The notes below the pieces were generated by a model. It saw only the letters and a list, made by a program, of their open reading frames with translations. It was not told the DNA's origin and ran no database searches. The translations under genes and the position numbers were made by a program. Positions 40,138 to 48,777 of a DNA stretch of 64,000 nt are shown here, piece after piece; the stretch's first letter is position 1; the number at the start of each line of letters is the position of its first letter. The stretch is taken from positions 124,001-188,000 of the forward strand of contig NZ_SRXT01000004.1 of NCBI RefSeq assembly GCF_004792685.1, given 5' to 3'. The stretch is from Sphingomonas gei. Lineage in GTDB: Bacteria > Pseudomonadota > Alphaproteobacteria > Sphingomonadales > Sphingomonadaceae.

Positions 40138-41352
40138 AAGGGGGTCCTTCGCCACTTCCTCCGTAGCGAGGCAGCGGGGGGAATCGTCCTGATCGTCGCG
40201 GCAGCGCTCGCGATGATCGTCGCGAACCTGCCGGGCTGGCGCGAAGCCTATTTCCATGCGCTGCATTTCGAGACCGGCCCGGTGATCAGCTCGCTTTACG
40301 GGCCGATGACGGTGCATCTGTGGATCAACGATGCGGCGATGGCACTGTTCTTCCTGCTCGTCGGGCTCGAGATCAAGCGCGAGTTCGTCGACGGACGGCT
40401 GGCGAGCTGGGAGCGGCGGCGGCTGCCGGTGGTCGCGGCGGCGGCCGGGATGGCGGTGCCGGCGGCGATCTATCTGTTCGTGGCGGGCGGGCAAAGCGGG
40501 CTGAGCAGCGGCTGGGCGATTCCCGCCGCAACCGACATCGCCTTTGCAATCGGCGTGCTCGCCATCCTCGGAAAACGCGCGCCGACGTCGCTCAAGCTGT
40601 TCCTCACCACCGTGGCGATCGTCGACGATCTCGGCGCCGTGGCGATCATCGCCTTGTTCTACACCGCCGATCTCGACTTGCTCGCGCTGGCGGGCGCGGC
40701 CGGGGTGATGGCCGCGATGTTCGCGCTCAACCGCGGCGGCGTGAAGCGGCTGGCGGCCTATCTGCCGCTGGCGACAATGCTCTGGTATCTCGTCTTCCTG
40801 TCGGGCGTGCACGCCACCGTTGCCGGAGTCGCCGCGGCGCTGATGATTCCCATCACCAAATCCCCCGCCGCGCCCGACGACGCGCATTCGCCGCTCCACC
40901 GGCTCGAACATGCGCTGCATCCTTGGTCGGCCTTCGCGATCGTGCCGCTGTTCGGCTTCGCCAATGCCGGCGTGTCGCTGCACGGCATGTCGCCGGCGAT
41001 CCTGCTCGCGCCGCTGCCGCTCGGCCTCGCGCTGGGGCTGTTCCTCGGCAAGCAGATCGGCATCTTCGGCAGCATCTGGATCGCGCATCGCACCGGATTC
41101 GCGCCGAAACCCGGCTGGTCGAGCTGGCCGCAAATCTATGGCGTGTCGCTGCTTGCCGGGATCGGCTTCACGATGAGCCTGTTCATCGGCGGACTGGCCT
41201 TCCCCGGCAACGCGATGCTCGCGGACGAAGTGAAGGTCGGGGTACTCGCCGGATCGCTGCTGTCGGCAATCGCGGGCTATCTGGTGCTGCGCTTCGCGCC
41301 GCCGCGCCGCGCGCTGGCGATACGGCTGATCGAAAAGCGCCAGCCCGCTTAG
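40111..41352 (+). CDS. nhaA: Na+/H+ antiporter NhaA
   Basis: A 413-aa inner-membrane antiporter with about twelve spans. Family motifs are FLRSEAAGGIVLI at the start, LLVGLEIKREFVDGRL, AATDIAFAIGVL and the ion-binding Asp pair in VAIVDDLGAVAIIA. The start is probably GTG 40111, with AGAGGAAG five bases before it. The first ten residues (VLRQAQHERK) are then encoded by the palindromic repeat; no other start fits before the conserved HFLRSEAAGG. The convergent MFS gene overlaps its end by 4 bp. Confidence 0.92.
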   Translation: MLRQAQHERKGVLRHFLRSEAAGGIVLIVAAALAMIVANLPGWREAYFHALHFETGPVISSLYGPMTVHLWINDAAMALFFLLVGLEIKREFVDGRLASWERRRLPVVAAAAGMAVPAAIYLFVAGGQSGLSSGWAIPAATDIAFAIGVLAILGKRAPTSLKLFLTTVAIVDDLGAVAIIALFYTADLDLLALAGAAGVMAAMFALNRGGVKRLAAYLPLATMLWYLVFLSGVHATVAGVAAALMIPITKSPAAPDDAHSPLHRLEHALHPWSAFAIVPLFGFANAGVSLHGMSPAILLAPLPLGLALGLFLGKQIGIFGSIWIAHRTGFAPKPGWSSWPQIYGVSLLAGIGFTMSLFIGGLAFPGNAMLADEVKVGVLAGSLLSAIAGYLVLRFAPPRRALAIRLIEKRQPA

Positions 41353-42542
41353 GCCAGCGCCGCCCGCTGCGTCGCCCGCTTGCCGGCCAGTACTGCAAAG
41401 CACCAGACGACCAGCCCGCCCAGCGCCAGCCCGGCACCGACATAGCCCGTCGACGTCCAGCCGAATCCGGCGGCGATCGCCATCCCGCCGAGCCAGGGCC
41501 CGAGCGCATTGGCGGTGTTGAACGCCGAATGGTTGAGCGACGCGGCGAGCATCTGCGCCTCGCCCGCCACGTCCATCAGCCGCGTCTGGAGGATCGCGCC
41601 GAGCGCCCCTGCAAAGCCGACCGCGAAGATGTCGATGCAGATCGTCCAGAAATTGCCTGCCGCGAGCGGATAGAGCGCCAGCGCCATCGCGCTGCCGGCC
41701 AGCAGCACCGCCGCGGTCGGCATCAGTGCGCGGTCGGCGAATTTGGGGACGATGATGTTGCCGAGCGTCATGCCGGCGCCGAACACCGCGAGCGCCACCG
41801 GGATCATCGTCGCGGGCACGCGGGTGACTTCGAGCAAAGTAGAGGCGACATAAGTATAGACGCAGAACAGCCCGCCAAAGCCGATCGCGCCGATGCCGAG
41901 CGTCAGCCACACTTGGCCGTTGGCCAGCGCGCCGAGCTCGCGCAGGGGACTGGCGTCGTTCGCCGGCTTGTCGCGCGGCGCGAGCCAATAGACCAACGCC
42001 ATCGTCAGCAATGCCAGTGCGGCGACCACGGCGAAGCCCCAGCGCCAGCCGATCGCCTGACCCATCCAGTTGGCGACCGGAACCCCGATCACCGTGGCGA
42101 CGGTCAGTCCGAGCATCACCCGGCCCACGGCCTGCGAGCGCTTGTCGTCGGGCACCAGCGACGCGGCGACGAGTGCGGCGACGCCGAAATAGGCGCCGTG
42201 CGGGAGTCCGCTGAGGAAGCGGAAGACCAGCATCCAGCCATAGGTCGGCGCGAGGGCGCTCAATCCGTTGAACAGCCCGAAGCTCGCCATCAGCAGGATC
42301 AGCAGCGTGCGCCGCGGCATCTTCGCGCCTAGCACCGCGAGCAACGGCGCGCCGACCACCACGCCGAGCGCATAGACGCTGATCACATGCCCGGCAGTGG
42401 GTTCGTCGACCCCGAGTCCCTGCGCGAAATAGGGTAGCAGGCTCATCGTCGCGAATTCGGTCGTTCCGATAGCGAACCCGCCCATTGCGAGCGCAAGATG
42501 GACGAGCGCTACGGGCGTTTTGCGACGAACGGGTGCATGCAT
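41349..42542 (-). CDS. MFS transporter (AraJ-like)
   Basis: A 397-aa major facilitator with twelve membrane spans. Landmarks are VHLALAMGGFAIGTTEFATMSLLP (the AraJ/YdhP group start), GAKMPRRTLLILLM in loop 2-3, and the mid-protein FLSGLPHGAYFGVAALVAA. ATG 42542 (MHAPVRRK) is the start; the much longer open frame to 44180 is only the shadow of the next MFS gene. Likely sugar or drug efflux; no substrate is evident. Confidence 0.9.
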   Translation of the reverse strand: MHAPVRRKTPVALVHLALAMGGFAIGTTEFATMSLLPYFAQGLGVDEPTAGHVISVYALGVVVGAPLLAVLGAKMPRRTLLILLMASFGLFNGLSALAPTYGWMLVFRFLSGLPHGAYFGVAALVAASLVPDDKRSQAVGRVMLGLTVATVIGVPVANWMGQAIGWRWGFAVVAALALLTMALVYWLAPRDKPANDASPLRELGALANGQVWLTLGIGAIGFGGLFCVYTYVASTLLEVTRVPATMIPVALAVFGAGMTLGNIIVPKFADRALMPTAAVLLAGSAMALALYPLAAGNFWTICIDIFAVGFAGALGAILQTRLMDVAGEAQMLAASLNHSAFNTANALGPWLGGMAIAAGFGWTSTGYVGAGLALGGLVVWCFAVLAGKRATQRAALA

Positions 42543-42695
42543 CGCGCCCAAGTGGTCATGCTGCAGCGCAGCGTCAACCAGGCGGCGCTGCACATATTCT
42601 GTCAGGTGATCGCGCGACCGACATGTCCCATGCCAAGCCCTTGGGCACAGAATGCTTTTTTGCGGACATCGCACCCGCCGGGCGGTCCTGACCTT

Positions 42696-42701
42696 TACAA
42701 T
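42696..42701 (+). promoter_or_regulatory. Possible -10 box for a leaderless MFS transcript
   Basis: TACAAT lies nine bases before ATG 42705. No clear -35 hexamer is seen 16-18 bases further up and no Shine-Dalgarno sequence precedes the ATG, so the mRNA might be leaderless or the start could be misjudged. Confidence 0.3.
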
Positions 42702-42704
42702 AGG

Positions 42705-43934
42705 ATGATGAGCGGATTGGAGAAAGGTAGCCCGGGATATCGCCGGCTGACGCTGGCGATGCTGTTCGCCGGGTTCTCGACCTTTTCGCTGCTCTATTCG
42801 GTGCAGCCGCTGCTGCCGTTGTTCGCGCGCGAGTTCGCGCTCAGCGCCGAGGAATCGAGCCTGGCGATATCGCTCGCCACCGGACCGCTCGCCGTCGCGA
42901 TCGTCTTTGCCGGCTTGCTCTCCGACCGCTACGGACGACGGCCGCTGATGCTGCTCGCGATGTTCGGGGCCGGGCTGCTCACCATGCTCACTGCCTTTGC
43001 GCCGAGCTGGGAGGCGTTGCTCGCGCTGCGGCTGCTCACCGGGATCGCGCTCGCCGGGATGCCCGCGGTGGCGATGGCCTATGTCAGCGAAGAGATCGAT
43101 CCGAATTCGGTAGGCCGCGCGATGGGGCTCTACATCGCCGGCAGCGGCGTCGGCGGAATGGCGGGAAGGCTCGGCGTCAGCCTGATGACCCAGCTCGCCG
43201 ACTGGCGCTGGGCGCTCGCTTTGGCCGGGCTGACCGGGCTGGTGATGGCCGAGGCGTTTCGCCGGCTGGCGCCGCCGTCGCTCCGCTTCACGCCGCGCCC
43301 GGTACACCCCGCCGCGGTGTTCGACGCGGGCAAGACGCTGTTTCGCGATCGCGCGATGCCCTTGCTCTATGCCGAGGCGTTCCTGCTGATGGGGGTGTTC
43401 GTCACCATCTACAATTATGTCGGCTTCCGGCTGATCGCGCCACCGTTCAGCCTGAGCCACGCGGCGATCGGCGCGATCTTCCTGCTCTATCTGCTCGGCT
43501 CGGTGAGCTCGACCTGGTTCGGCGGACTCGCCGAGCGCAAGGGGCGGCGGCTGATCTTCTGGATGCCGACCGGGCTGCTGCTGATCGGCACGGCGCTGAC
43601 CGCCGCGGCGTGGCTGCCGCTGGTGATCGCCGGAGTCGGCGTGGTGACGATCGGCTTTTTCGGGGCGCATTCGATCGCCTCGAGCTGGGTGGGGCGCCGC
43701 GCGCGCGCCGGGCGCGGGCAGGCCGCCGCTTTCTATCTGTTCTTTTACTATCTCGGATCGAGCGTGCTCGGCTCGGCTGGCGGAATCGCCTGGACCCGCT
43801 GGGGGTGGAACGGCGTCGCGCTCTATTGCGGCGTGCTGACGGTGGCGGCGCTGGCGATCGCGGCGAAACTGGCGACGATCCCGCCGCTGCCGATGGCCGA
43901 AGTCACTCCGCCGCGGCCGATGGGGGCGGATTGA
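42705..43934 (+). CDS. MFS transporter (YnfM-like)
   Basis: A 409-aa major facilitator. The first span LTLAMLFAGFSTFSLLYSVQPLLPLFA and the loop LLSDRYGRRPLMLLA match the YnfM/YybF group of efflux pumps. About twelve spans are visible, and the motif LAERKGRRLIFWM repeats in the second half. The start is ATG 42705 or 42708; the upstream frame has no coding character. It is divergent from the other MFS with 162 bp between. Confidence 0.88.
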   Translation: MMSGLEKGSPGYRRLTLAMLFAGFSTFSLLYSVQPLLPLFAREFALSAEESSLAISLATGPLAVAIVFAGLLSDRYGRRPLMLLAMFGAGLLTMLTAFAPSWEALLALRLLTGIALAGMPAVAMAYVSEEIDPNSVGRAMGLYIAGSGVGGMAGRLGVSLMTQLADWRWALALAGLTGLVMAEAFRRLAPPSLRFTPRPVHPAAVFDAGKTLFRDRAMPLLYAEAFLLMGVFVTIYNYVGFRLIAPPFSLSHAAIGAIFLLYLLGSVSSTWFGGLAERKGRRLIFWMPTGLLLIGTALTAAAWLPLVIAGVGVVTIGFFGAHSIASSWVGRRARAGRGQAAAFYLFFYYLGSSVLGSAGGIAWTRWGWNGVALYCGVLTVAALAIAAKLATIPPLPMAEVTPPRPMGAD

Positions 43935-43935
43935 G

Positions 43936-44595
43936 TCAGATGCCGAGCCAGTCGAGCCCCTGCGGGAGCGCGTCCGCCGAATAGTCCACCTGCAGGACGC
44001 GGCGATGCCGGAATCCGCACGCGACGGCCGAAGCGTGGACGATCGGCGTGGCGTAGATCCACAAGTCCCCGGCAATCGCGAGATTGGGCACCGCGCCACA
44101 CCGTTCGACGACCGCAGACAAATCGGCTTCGAGGATTCGCCCCAATCGGTGCGATCCCGGCGCGACCAGCAAGGGCGCATTGTCTTCTGGAACGTCGTCG
44201 AGATGCACGCGCAGGGTCACCATGCGTTCGATCATCGCGAAGGGCGGCTCGACATGCTGCATACCCGCCTTGACCGACCATGGGCCGTAGCCGGGGACGT
44301 CGGCTCGCGCCTTCACGGCGATGGTTCGATCCTGATGCCAACCCAGCGCCCAGTTATTGGCCTCATGCTTGTCGAACAGGATCGCCCGCACCGGCCGGAC
44401 TTCGCCACCAAGCAACTTCGCGGGAAAGGCGCCGATCGCCGAAGGGGCGAGCAACGGCGCGAGCCCTGGAATATCATGAAGCCGGATGCCCGCACGTCCG
44501 CCCGGCAGACCCTTCGCGATTCCTTCTAACGCGGACAGAAAGGGGGCGGCCGCGCCGTGCAGGCGCGCCGCCCCATGTTCGTCGAAGTCGAGCAC
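43936..44595 (-). CDS. Phytanoyl-CoA dioxygenase family protein
   Basis: A 219-aa Fe(II)/2-oxoglutarate-type oxygenase of the PhyH group. The metal triad would be WHQD (His and Asp), the distal His in PIVHASAV, and the oxoglutarate Arg in [11 protein letters not shown]. The central [22 protein letters not shown] is typical. GTG 44595 is the probable start (TTG 44598 also possible), 6 bp after etfA, so it may be read with the etf operon. The natural substrate is unknown. Confidence 0.82.
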   Translation of the reverse strand: MLDFDEHGAARLHGAAAPFLSALEGIAKGLPGGRAGIRLHDIPGLAPLLAPSAIGAFPAKLLGGEVRPVRAILFDKHEANNWALGWHQDRTIAVKARADVPGYGPWSVKAGMQHVEPPFAMIERMVTLRVHLDDVPEDNAPLLVAPGSHRLGRILEADLSAVVERCGAVPNLAIAGDLWIYATPIVHASAVACGFRHRRVLQVDYSADALPQGLDWLGI

Positions 44596-44601
44596 CAAGG
44601 C

Positions 44602-45531
44602 TCAGAGCTTTTCGGTCAGCTCCGGGACGATCTTGAACAGGTCGCCGACCAGGCCGATGTCGGCGACCTGGAAGATCGGGGCGTCCTCGTCCTTGTTGAT
44701 CGCGACGATGATCTTCGAATCCTTCATCCCCGCGAGATGCTGGATCGCGCCCGAGATGCCGACCGCGATATAGACTTCCGGCGCGACGATCTTGCCGGTC
44801 TGGCCGACCTGATAGTCGTTCGGCACATAGCCCGCGTCGACCGCGGCGCGCGACGCGCCGACCGCGGCGCCGAGCTTGTCGGCGAGCGGTTCGATGATCG
44901 AATGGAAGTTCTCGCTGTTCTGCAGCGCGCGGCCGCCCGACACGATGATCTTGGCGCTGGTCAGTTCGGGCCGCACCGATTCGGCGATCTCGGAGCCGGC
45001 AAAGGTCGAAAGGCCGGCATCGCCGCTACCGCTCACCGCTTCCACGGTGCCGCTGCCGCCGCTGGTCGCCGCCTTTTCGAACGCCGTTCCGCGCACCGTG
45101 ATCACCAATTTCTTGTCGCTGGTCTGCACCGTGGCGATCGCGTTGCCGGCATAGATCGGCCGCGTGAAGGTGTCCGGCGCCTCGACCGAAAGGATGTCGG
45201 AAATCTGCATCACGTCGAGCAGCGCGGCGACGCGCGGCGCGATATTCTTGCCGGTGGTGGTGGAGGGAAAGAGGATCGCGTCATGGCTCTCCATCAGGGT
45301 GACGATCAGCGGCGCGACATTCTCGGCGAGCGCGTGTTCGAACGCGGCATCATCGGCGAGATGGACCTTGCCGACCCCGGCGATCTTCGCGGCTTCGTCC
45401 GCCACGCCCGCGGCGCCCGAACCGGCGACGAGGAGGTGGACTTCACCGAGCTTCGCCGCGGCGGTGACGGTGGCGAGCGTCGCATCCTTGACGTGCTTGT
45501 TGTCGTGTTCGACCCAGACCAACGTCTTCAT
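44602..45531 (-). CDS. etfA: Electron transfer flavoprotein subunit alpha
   Basis: A 309-aa FAD-binding subunit of the soluble ETF that takes electrons from acyl-CoA dehydrogenases and passes them to ETF-ubiquinone oxidoreductase. The C-terminal FAD domain carries [42 protein letters not shown] and [20 protein letters not shown]. It overlaps etfB by 4 bp. Confidence 0.96.
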   Translation of the reverse strand: MKTLVWVEHDNKHVKDATLATVTAAAKLGEVHLLVAGSGAAGVADEAAKIAGVGKVHLADDAAFEHALAENVAPLIVTLMESHDAILFPSTTTGKNIAPRVAALLDVMQISDILSVEAPDTFTRPIYAGNAIATVQTSDKKLVITVRGTAFEKAATSGGSGTVEAVSGSGDAGLSTFAGSEIAESVRPELTSAKIIVSGGRALQNSENFHSIIEPLADKLGAAVGASRAAVDAGYVPNDYQVGQTGKIVAPEVYIAVGISGAIQHLAGMKDSKIIVAINKDEDAPIFQVADIGLVGDLFKIVPELTEKL

Positions 45532-46280
45532 TTCGCGACTCCCAGACCCTTGAGGCGCTCGACCAGTTCGTCGACGCTGCCGACCTTGACGCCCGCCTGG
45601 CGCTTGCCGGGCTCGACCACCTTGAGCGTCTTCAACCGCGGCGCGACGTCGACGCCGTAATCGGCGATCGTCTTCTTGGCGACCGGCTTGGACTTGGCCT
45701 TCATGATGTTGGGCAAGGTCGCATAACGCGGCTCGTTGAGGCGCAGATCGGTGGTGACGATCGCGGGGAGCTTGAGATCGACGGTCTCGAGCCCGCCATC
45801 GACTTCGCGCGTGACCGATACGCGCTCGCCATTGACCTCGACCTTCGACGCGAAGGTGCCCTGGGCCCAGCCGAGCAAGGCGGCGAGCATCTGGCCGGTC
45901 TGGTTGGCATCGTCGTCGATCGCCTGCTTGCCGAGGATGATCAGCCCGGGCTGCTCTTCTTGCGCGACCTTGGCGAGCAATTTTGCGACCGCGAGCGGCT
46001 CGACTTCGTCGTCGGTGGCGATCAGGATCGCGCGGTCGGCGCCCATCGCGCGCGCGGTGAGCAATATGTCGGTCTCGGCCTTGGGCACGCCGATCGTCAC
46101 GACGACGACTTCGCTGGCGGCGCCCTTTTCCTTGAGCCGCACAGCTTCCTCGATCGCGATCTCGTCGAACGGGTTCATGCTCATCTTGACGTTGGCGAGG
46201 TCGACCCCCGTCCCGTCCGCCTTCACGCGGGGCTTCACATTGTAATCAAGCACGCGCTTGACCGGTACCAGGACTTTCAT
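45528..46280 (-). CDS. etfB: Electron transfer flavoprotein subunit beta
   Basis: A 250-aa AMP-binding subunit that pairs with EtfA. Landmarks are [36 protein letters not shown] and [20 protein letters not shown], with the [32 protein letters not shown] recognition loop region. It is upstream of etfA in one unit and downstream of sucC across a palindromic repeat. Confidence 0.96.
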   Translation of the reverse strand: MKVLVPVKRVLDYNVKPRVKADGTGVDLANVKMSMNPFDEIAIEEAVRLKEKGAASEVVVVTIGVPKAETDILLTARAMGADRAILIATDDEVEPLAVAKLLAKVAQEEQPGLIILGKQAIDDDANQTGQMLAALLGWAQGTFASKVEVNGERVSVTREVDGGLETVDLKLPAIVTTDLRLNEPRYATLPNIMKAKSKPVAKKTIADYGVDVAPRLKTLKVVEPGKRQAGVKVGSVDELVERLKGLGVAK

Positions 46281-46296
46281 TTGTCTCTCTCCCGTT

Positions 46297-46379
46297 CGTC
46301 ATCCCGGCGGAAGCCGGGACCCAGAGCCAAGAGCGGTTCGCTTGCCGCCCTGGACCCCGGCTTTCGCTGGGGTGACGGA
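46297..46379. repeat. Palindromic repeat, family B copy 2
   Basis: Arm 1 CGTCATCCCGGCGGAAGCCG (46298 onward) and arm 2 ACCCCGGCTTTCGCTGGGGT to TGACGG face each other around a variable centre. It lies between sucC and etfB on the minus strand. Confidence 0.8.
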
Positions 46380-46385
46380 TTTGAT

Positions 46386-47585
46386 TTACGCCGCCTGCTT
46401 CACTTCGGCGACGATCTTGCGCGCCGCGTCGCCAAGGTCGTTGGCCGCGACGATCGGCAGCCCCGAATTGGCGAGGATGTCCTTGCCTTGCTGGACATTG
46501 GTGCCTTCGAGGCGGACGACCAGCGGCACCGACAAATTCACTTCCTTCGCCGCTGCGACGATGCCCTCGGCGATGATGTCGCAGCGCATGATCCCGCCGA
46601 AGATGTTGACGAGGATGCCCTTCACTGCCGGATCGCTCAGGATGATCTTGAACGCCGCGGTGACCTTCTCCTTGTTGGCGCCGCCGCCGACATCGAGGAA
46701 GTTGGCCGGAAACATGCCATTGAGCTTGATGATGTCCATCGTCGCCATCGCGAGGCCCGCGCCGTTGACCATGCAGCCGATGTCGCCGTCGAGCTTGATG
46801 TAGGCGAGGTCATATTTCGACGCCTCGAGCTCGGCCGGATCCTCTTCGGTCTCGTCGCGCAATTCGGCGAGATCCTTGTGGCGGAACATCGCATTGCCGT
46901 CGAACGCCACCTTGGCATCGAGCACCAGCAATTTGCCGTCGTCGGTGACCGCGAGCGGGTTGATCTCGATCTGCTCGGCATCGGTGCCGAGGAAGGCGTC
47001 GTACAGCTTCGAGGCGACATTGGCGGCCTGCTTGGCCAAGTCGCCGGTCAGTTCGAGCGCGGCCGCGACGGTGCGCCCGTGATGCGCCATGAAGCCGGTC
47101 GCCGGGTCGATATCGATCGAATGGATCTTCTCGGGGGTGTCGTGCGCGACGGTCTCGATGTCCATGCCGCCCTCGGTCGAGGCGACCATCGAGATGCGGC
47201 CGGTGGCGCGGTTGACCAGCAAGGCGAGGTAGAATTCCTTGGCGATGTCGACGCCGTCGGTGACGTAGAGGCGGTTGACCTGCTTGCCATGCTCGCCGGT
47301 CTGGATGGTCACCAGCGTGTTGCCGAGCATGTCCTGCGCCGCGGCGCGGACCTCGTCCTCGGTCTTGGCCAGCCGGACGCCGCCCTTGGCGTCGGGGCCC
47401 AGTTCCTTGAACTTGCCCTTGCCGCGGCCGCCGGCGTGGATCTGCGCCTTGACGACGTAGAGCGGCCCGGGAAGCTTCTGCGAGGCGGCGACGGCTTCCT
47501 CGACGGTGAGCGCGGCGAAGCCGGCAGGAACCGGCACGCCGAACTTGGCGAGCAATTCCTTGGCCTGATATTCGTGGATGTTCAT
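46386..47585 (-). CDS. sucC: Succinyl-CoA synthetase subunit beta (ADP-forming)
   Basis: A 399-aa ATP-grasp subunit of succinyl-CoA ligase (TCA cycle, substrate-level phosphorylation). Motifs are [20 protein letters not shown] at the start, [56 protein letters not shown] and [18 protein letters not shown]. sucD is not in the visible neighbourhood on the downstream side, where etfB follows instead. Confidence 0.96.
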   Translation of the reverse strand: MNIHEYQAKELLAKFGVPVPAGFAALTVEEAVAASQKLPGPLYVVKAQIHAGGRGKGKFKELGPDAKGGVRLAKTEDEVRAAAQDMLGNTLVTIQTGEHGKQVNRLYVTDGVDIAKEFYLALLVNRATGRISMVASTEGGMDIETVAHDTPEKIHSIDIDPATGFMAHHGRTVAAALELTGDLAKQAANVASKLYDAFLGTDAEQIEINPLAVTDDGKLLVLDAKVAFDGNAMFRHKDLAELRDETEEDPAELEASKYDLAYIKLDGDIGCMVNGAGLAMATMDIIKLNGMFPANFLDVGGGANKEKVTAAFKIILSDPAVKGILVNIFGGIMRCDIIAEGIVAAAKEVNLSVPLVVRLEGTNVQQGKDILANSGLPIVAANDLGDAARKIVAEVKQAA

Positions 47586-47771
47586 TGGGCACGCCTCATA
47601 TGGCTGGCGGGATAGTTTGCGGAGGCCTTAAGCACGGCGCGCGGAGGAATCCAAATCCTTTCCACGATATTGCGAATGCGACGCGATCTCAACACAGCTT
47701 CGTGTTTGCGGTATGCTTGCCAAGATCGCCAGCCCCTCGCAAGCAGCGACCCGCCTCGCTATATCGTGTCG

Positions 47772-48272
47772 ATGCACCCGGCTCTCGGCATCCTGCTGTT
47801 TTCGATAACGATCCTCGGCATGGAGGGTTTCGCCTATGCCGCGCATCGCTGGGTGATGCATGGGCCCGGCTGGTTCCTGCACGCGAGCCACCACCGGGCG
47901 CGCAGCGGCGCGTTCGAGCTCAACGATCTCTATGCGGTGATCTTCGCGGTCCCTTCGATCATATTGCTGCTGGGCGGCGTCCAGCTCGGCTGGTGGCCGG
48001 GCTTCGCCTGGATCGGCGCGGGGATCGCCGCTTATGGCGCGATCTATTTCGGGTTCCACGACGTCATCGTCCATCGCCGTCTGCCGCACCGTTATGTCGC
48101 GCGCTCTGCATACATGAAGCGCATCGTCCAGGCGCACCGGCTTCACCACGCCGTCGAGTCGAAACATGGCACGGTCAGCTTCGGCTTCCTCTGGGCGCCG
48201 CGCGCGGAAATCCTCAAGCGTCGACTCAAGACCGGTGGCGGAGCGATTCGAGCCAGCGCCGACGCGGATTGA
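47772..48272 (+). CDS. crtZ: Beta-carotene hydroxylase (CrtZ type)
   Basis: A 166-aa membrane di-iron hydroxylase of the fatty acid hydroxylase superfamily that adds the 3- and 3'-hydroxyls of zeaxanthin. The His clusters are [25 protein letters not shown] and [13 protein letters not shown] 47772 begins directly before the first span; GTG 47766 is an alternative, and the longer upstream frame has no family match. No other carotenoid gene is in the window, which fits the scattered crt genes of sphingomonads. Confidence 0.88.
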   Translation: MHPALGILLFSITILGMEGFAYAAHRWVMHGPGWFLHASHHRARSGAFELNDLYAVIFAVPSIILLLGGVQLGWWPGFAWIGAGIAAYGAIYFGFHDVIVHRRLPHRYVARSAYMKRIVQAHRLHHAVESKHGTVSFGFLWAPRAEILKRRLKTGGGAIRASADAD

Positions 48273-48304
48273 CGCACGGACCTCTCACGCACACATCCTG
48301 CGCC

Positions 48305-48736
48305 ATGGAACAGCTCAACTTGTCCGAGTCCGAATGGCGCAAGCGGCTCACCCCCGAGCAATATCATGTGCTGCGCGAAGCCGGCACCGAACGCGCCTTT
48401 TCGGGGCTCTACAACGACAACAAGGCCGACGGCCTTTATCGCTGCGCCGGATGCCAGCTCGAATTGTTCGACAGCGCCGACAAATATGATTCGGGATCGG
48501 GCTGGCCGAGTTTCACCCGGCCGATCGCGCCCGACCGCGTCGTCGAGCATGCCGACAACAGCCATGGCATGCGCCGCGTCGAGGCGCGGTGTGCGCGCTG
48601 CGACGGCCATCTCGGCCATGTCTTTCCCGACGGGCCGCCGCCGACCGGGCTGCGCTATTGCATGAACTCGGTGAGCCTTGATTTTCGTTCACGCGGCGGC
48701 AACGCGAACGGCGCTAGCGACGCTTCGGGCAGCTGA
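48305..48736 (+). CDS. msrB: Peptide-methionine (R)-S-oxide reductase
   Basis: A 143-aa cytoplasmic MsrB that repairs the R form of oxidised methionine. The zinc pairs are CAGC and CARC; the catalytic Cys is in [24 protein letters not shown] and [12 protein letters not shown] are family motifs. The C-terminal 15 residues are a Gly/Asn/Ser tail. It is the cytosolic counterpart to the exported MsrA at 26314. Confidence 0.94.
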   Translation: MEQLNLSESEWRKRLTPEQYHVLREAGTERAFSGLYNDNKADGLYRCAGCQLELFDSADKYDSGSGWPSFTRPIAPDRVVEHADNSHGMRRVEARCARCDGHLGHVFPDGPPPTGLRYCMNSVSLDFRSRGGNANGASDASGS

Positions 48737-48777
48737 TTCTTGTGAGCCGCCGGTTTAGGGCTTAACCACCGCTTCCG

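Noticed and set aside
40081..40140. Family A repeat as a Rho-independent terminator of lysS
   Set aside because: The inverted repeat has no T-run after it on the plus strand and continues into the nhaA reading frame.
38959..41988. Open frame of 1009 codons on the minus strand
   Set aside because: It is antisense to lysS, nhaA and part of the MFS gene, all of which are well-supported families. The product is Arg/Gln/Glu-rich low complexity, as expected for a shadow frame in high-GC DNA.
42543..44180. Long N-terminal extension of the AraJ-like MFS gene
   Set aside because: The extension is antisense to the second MFS gene and has no family similarity; a normal MFS start exists at 42542.
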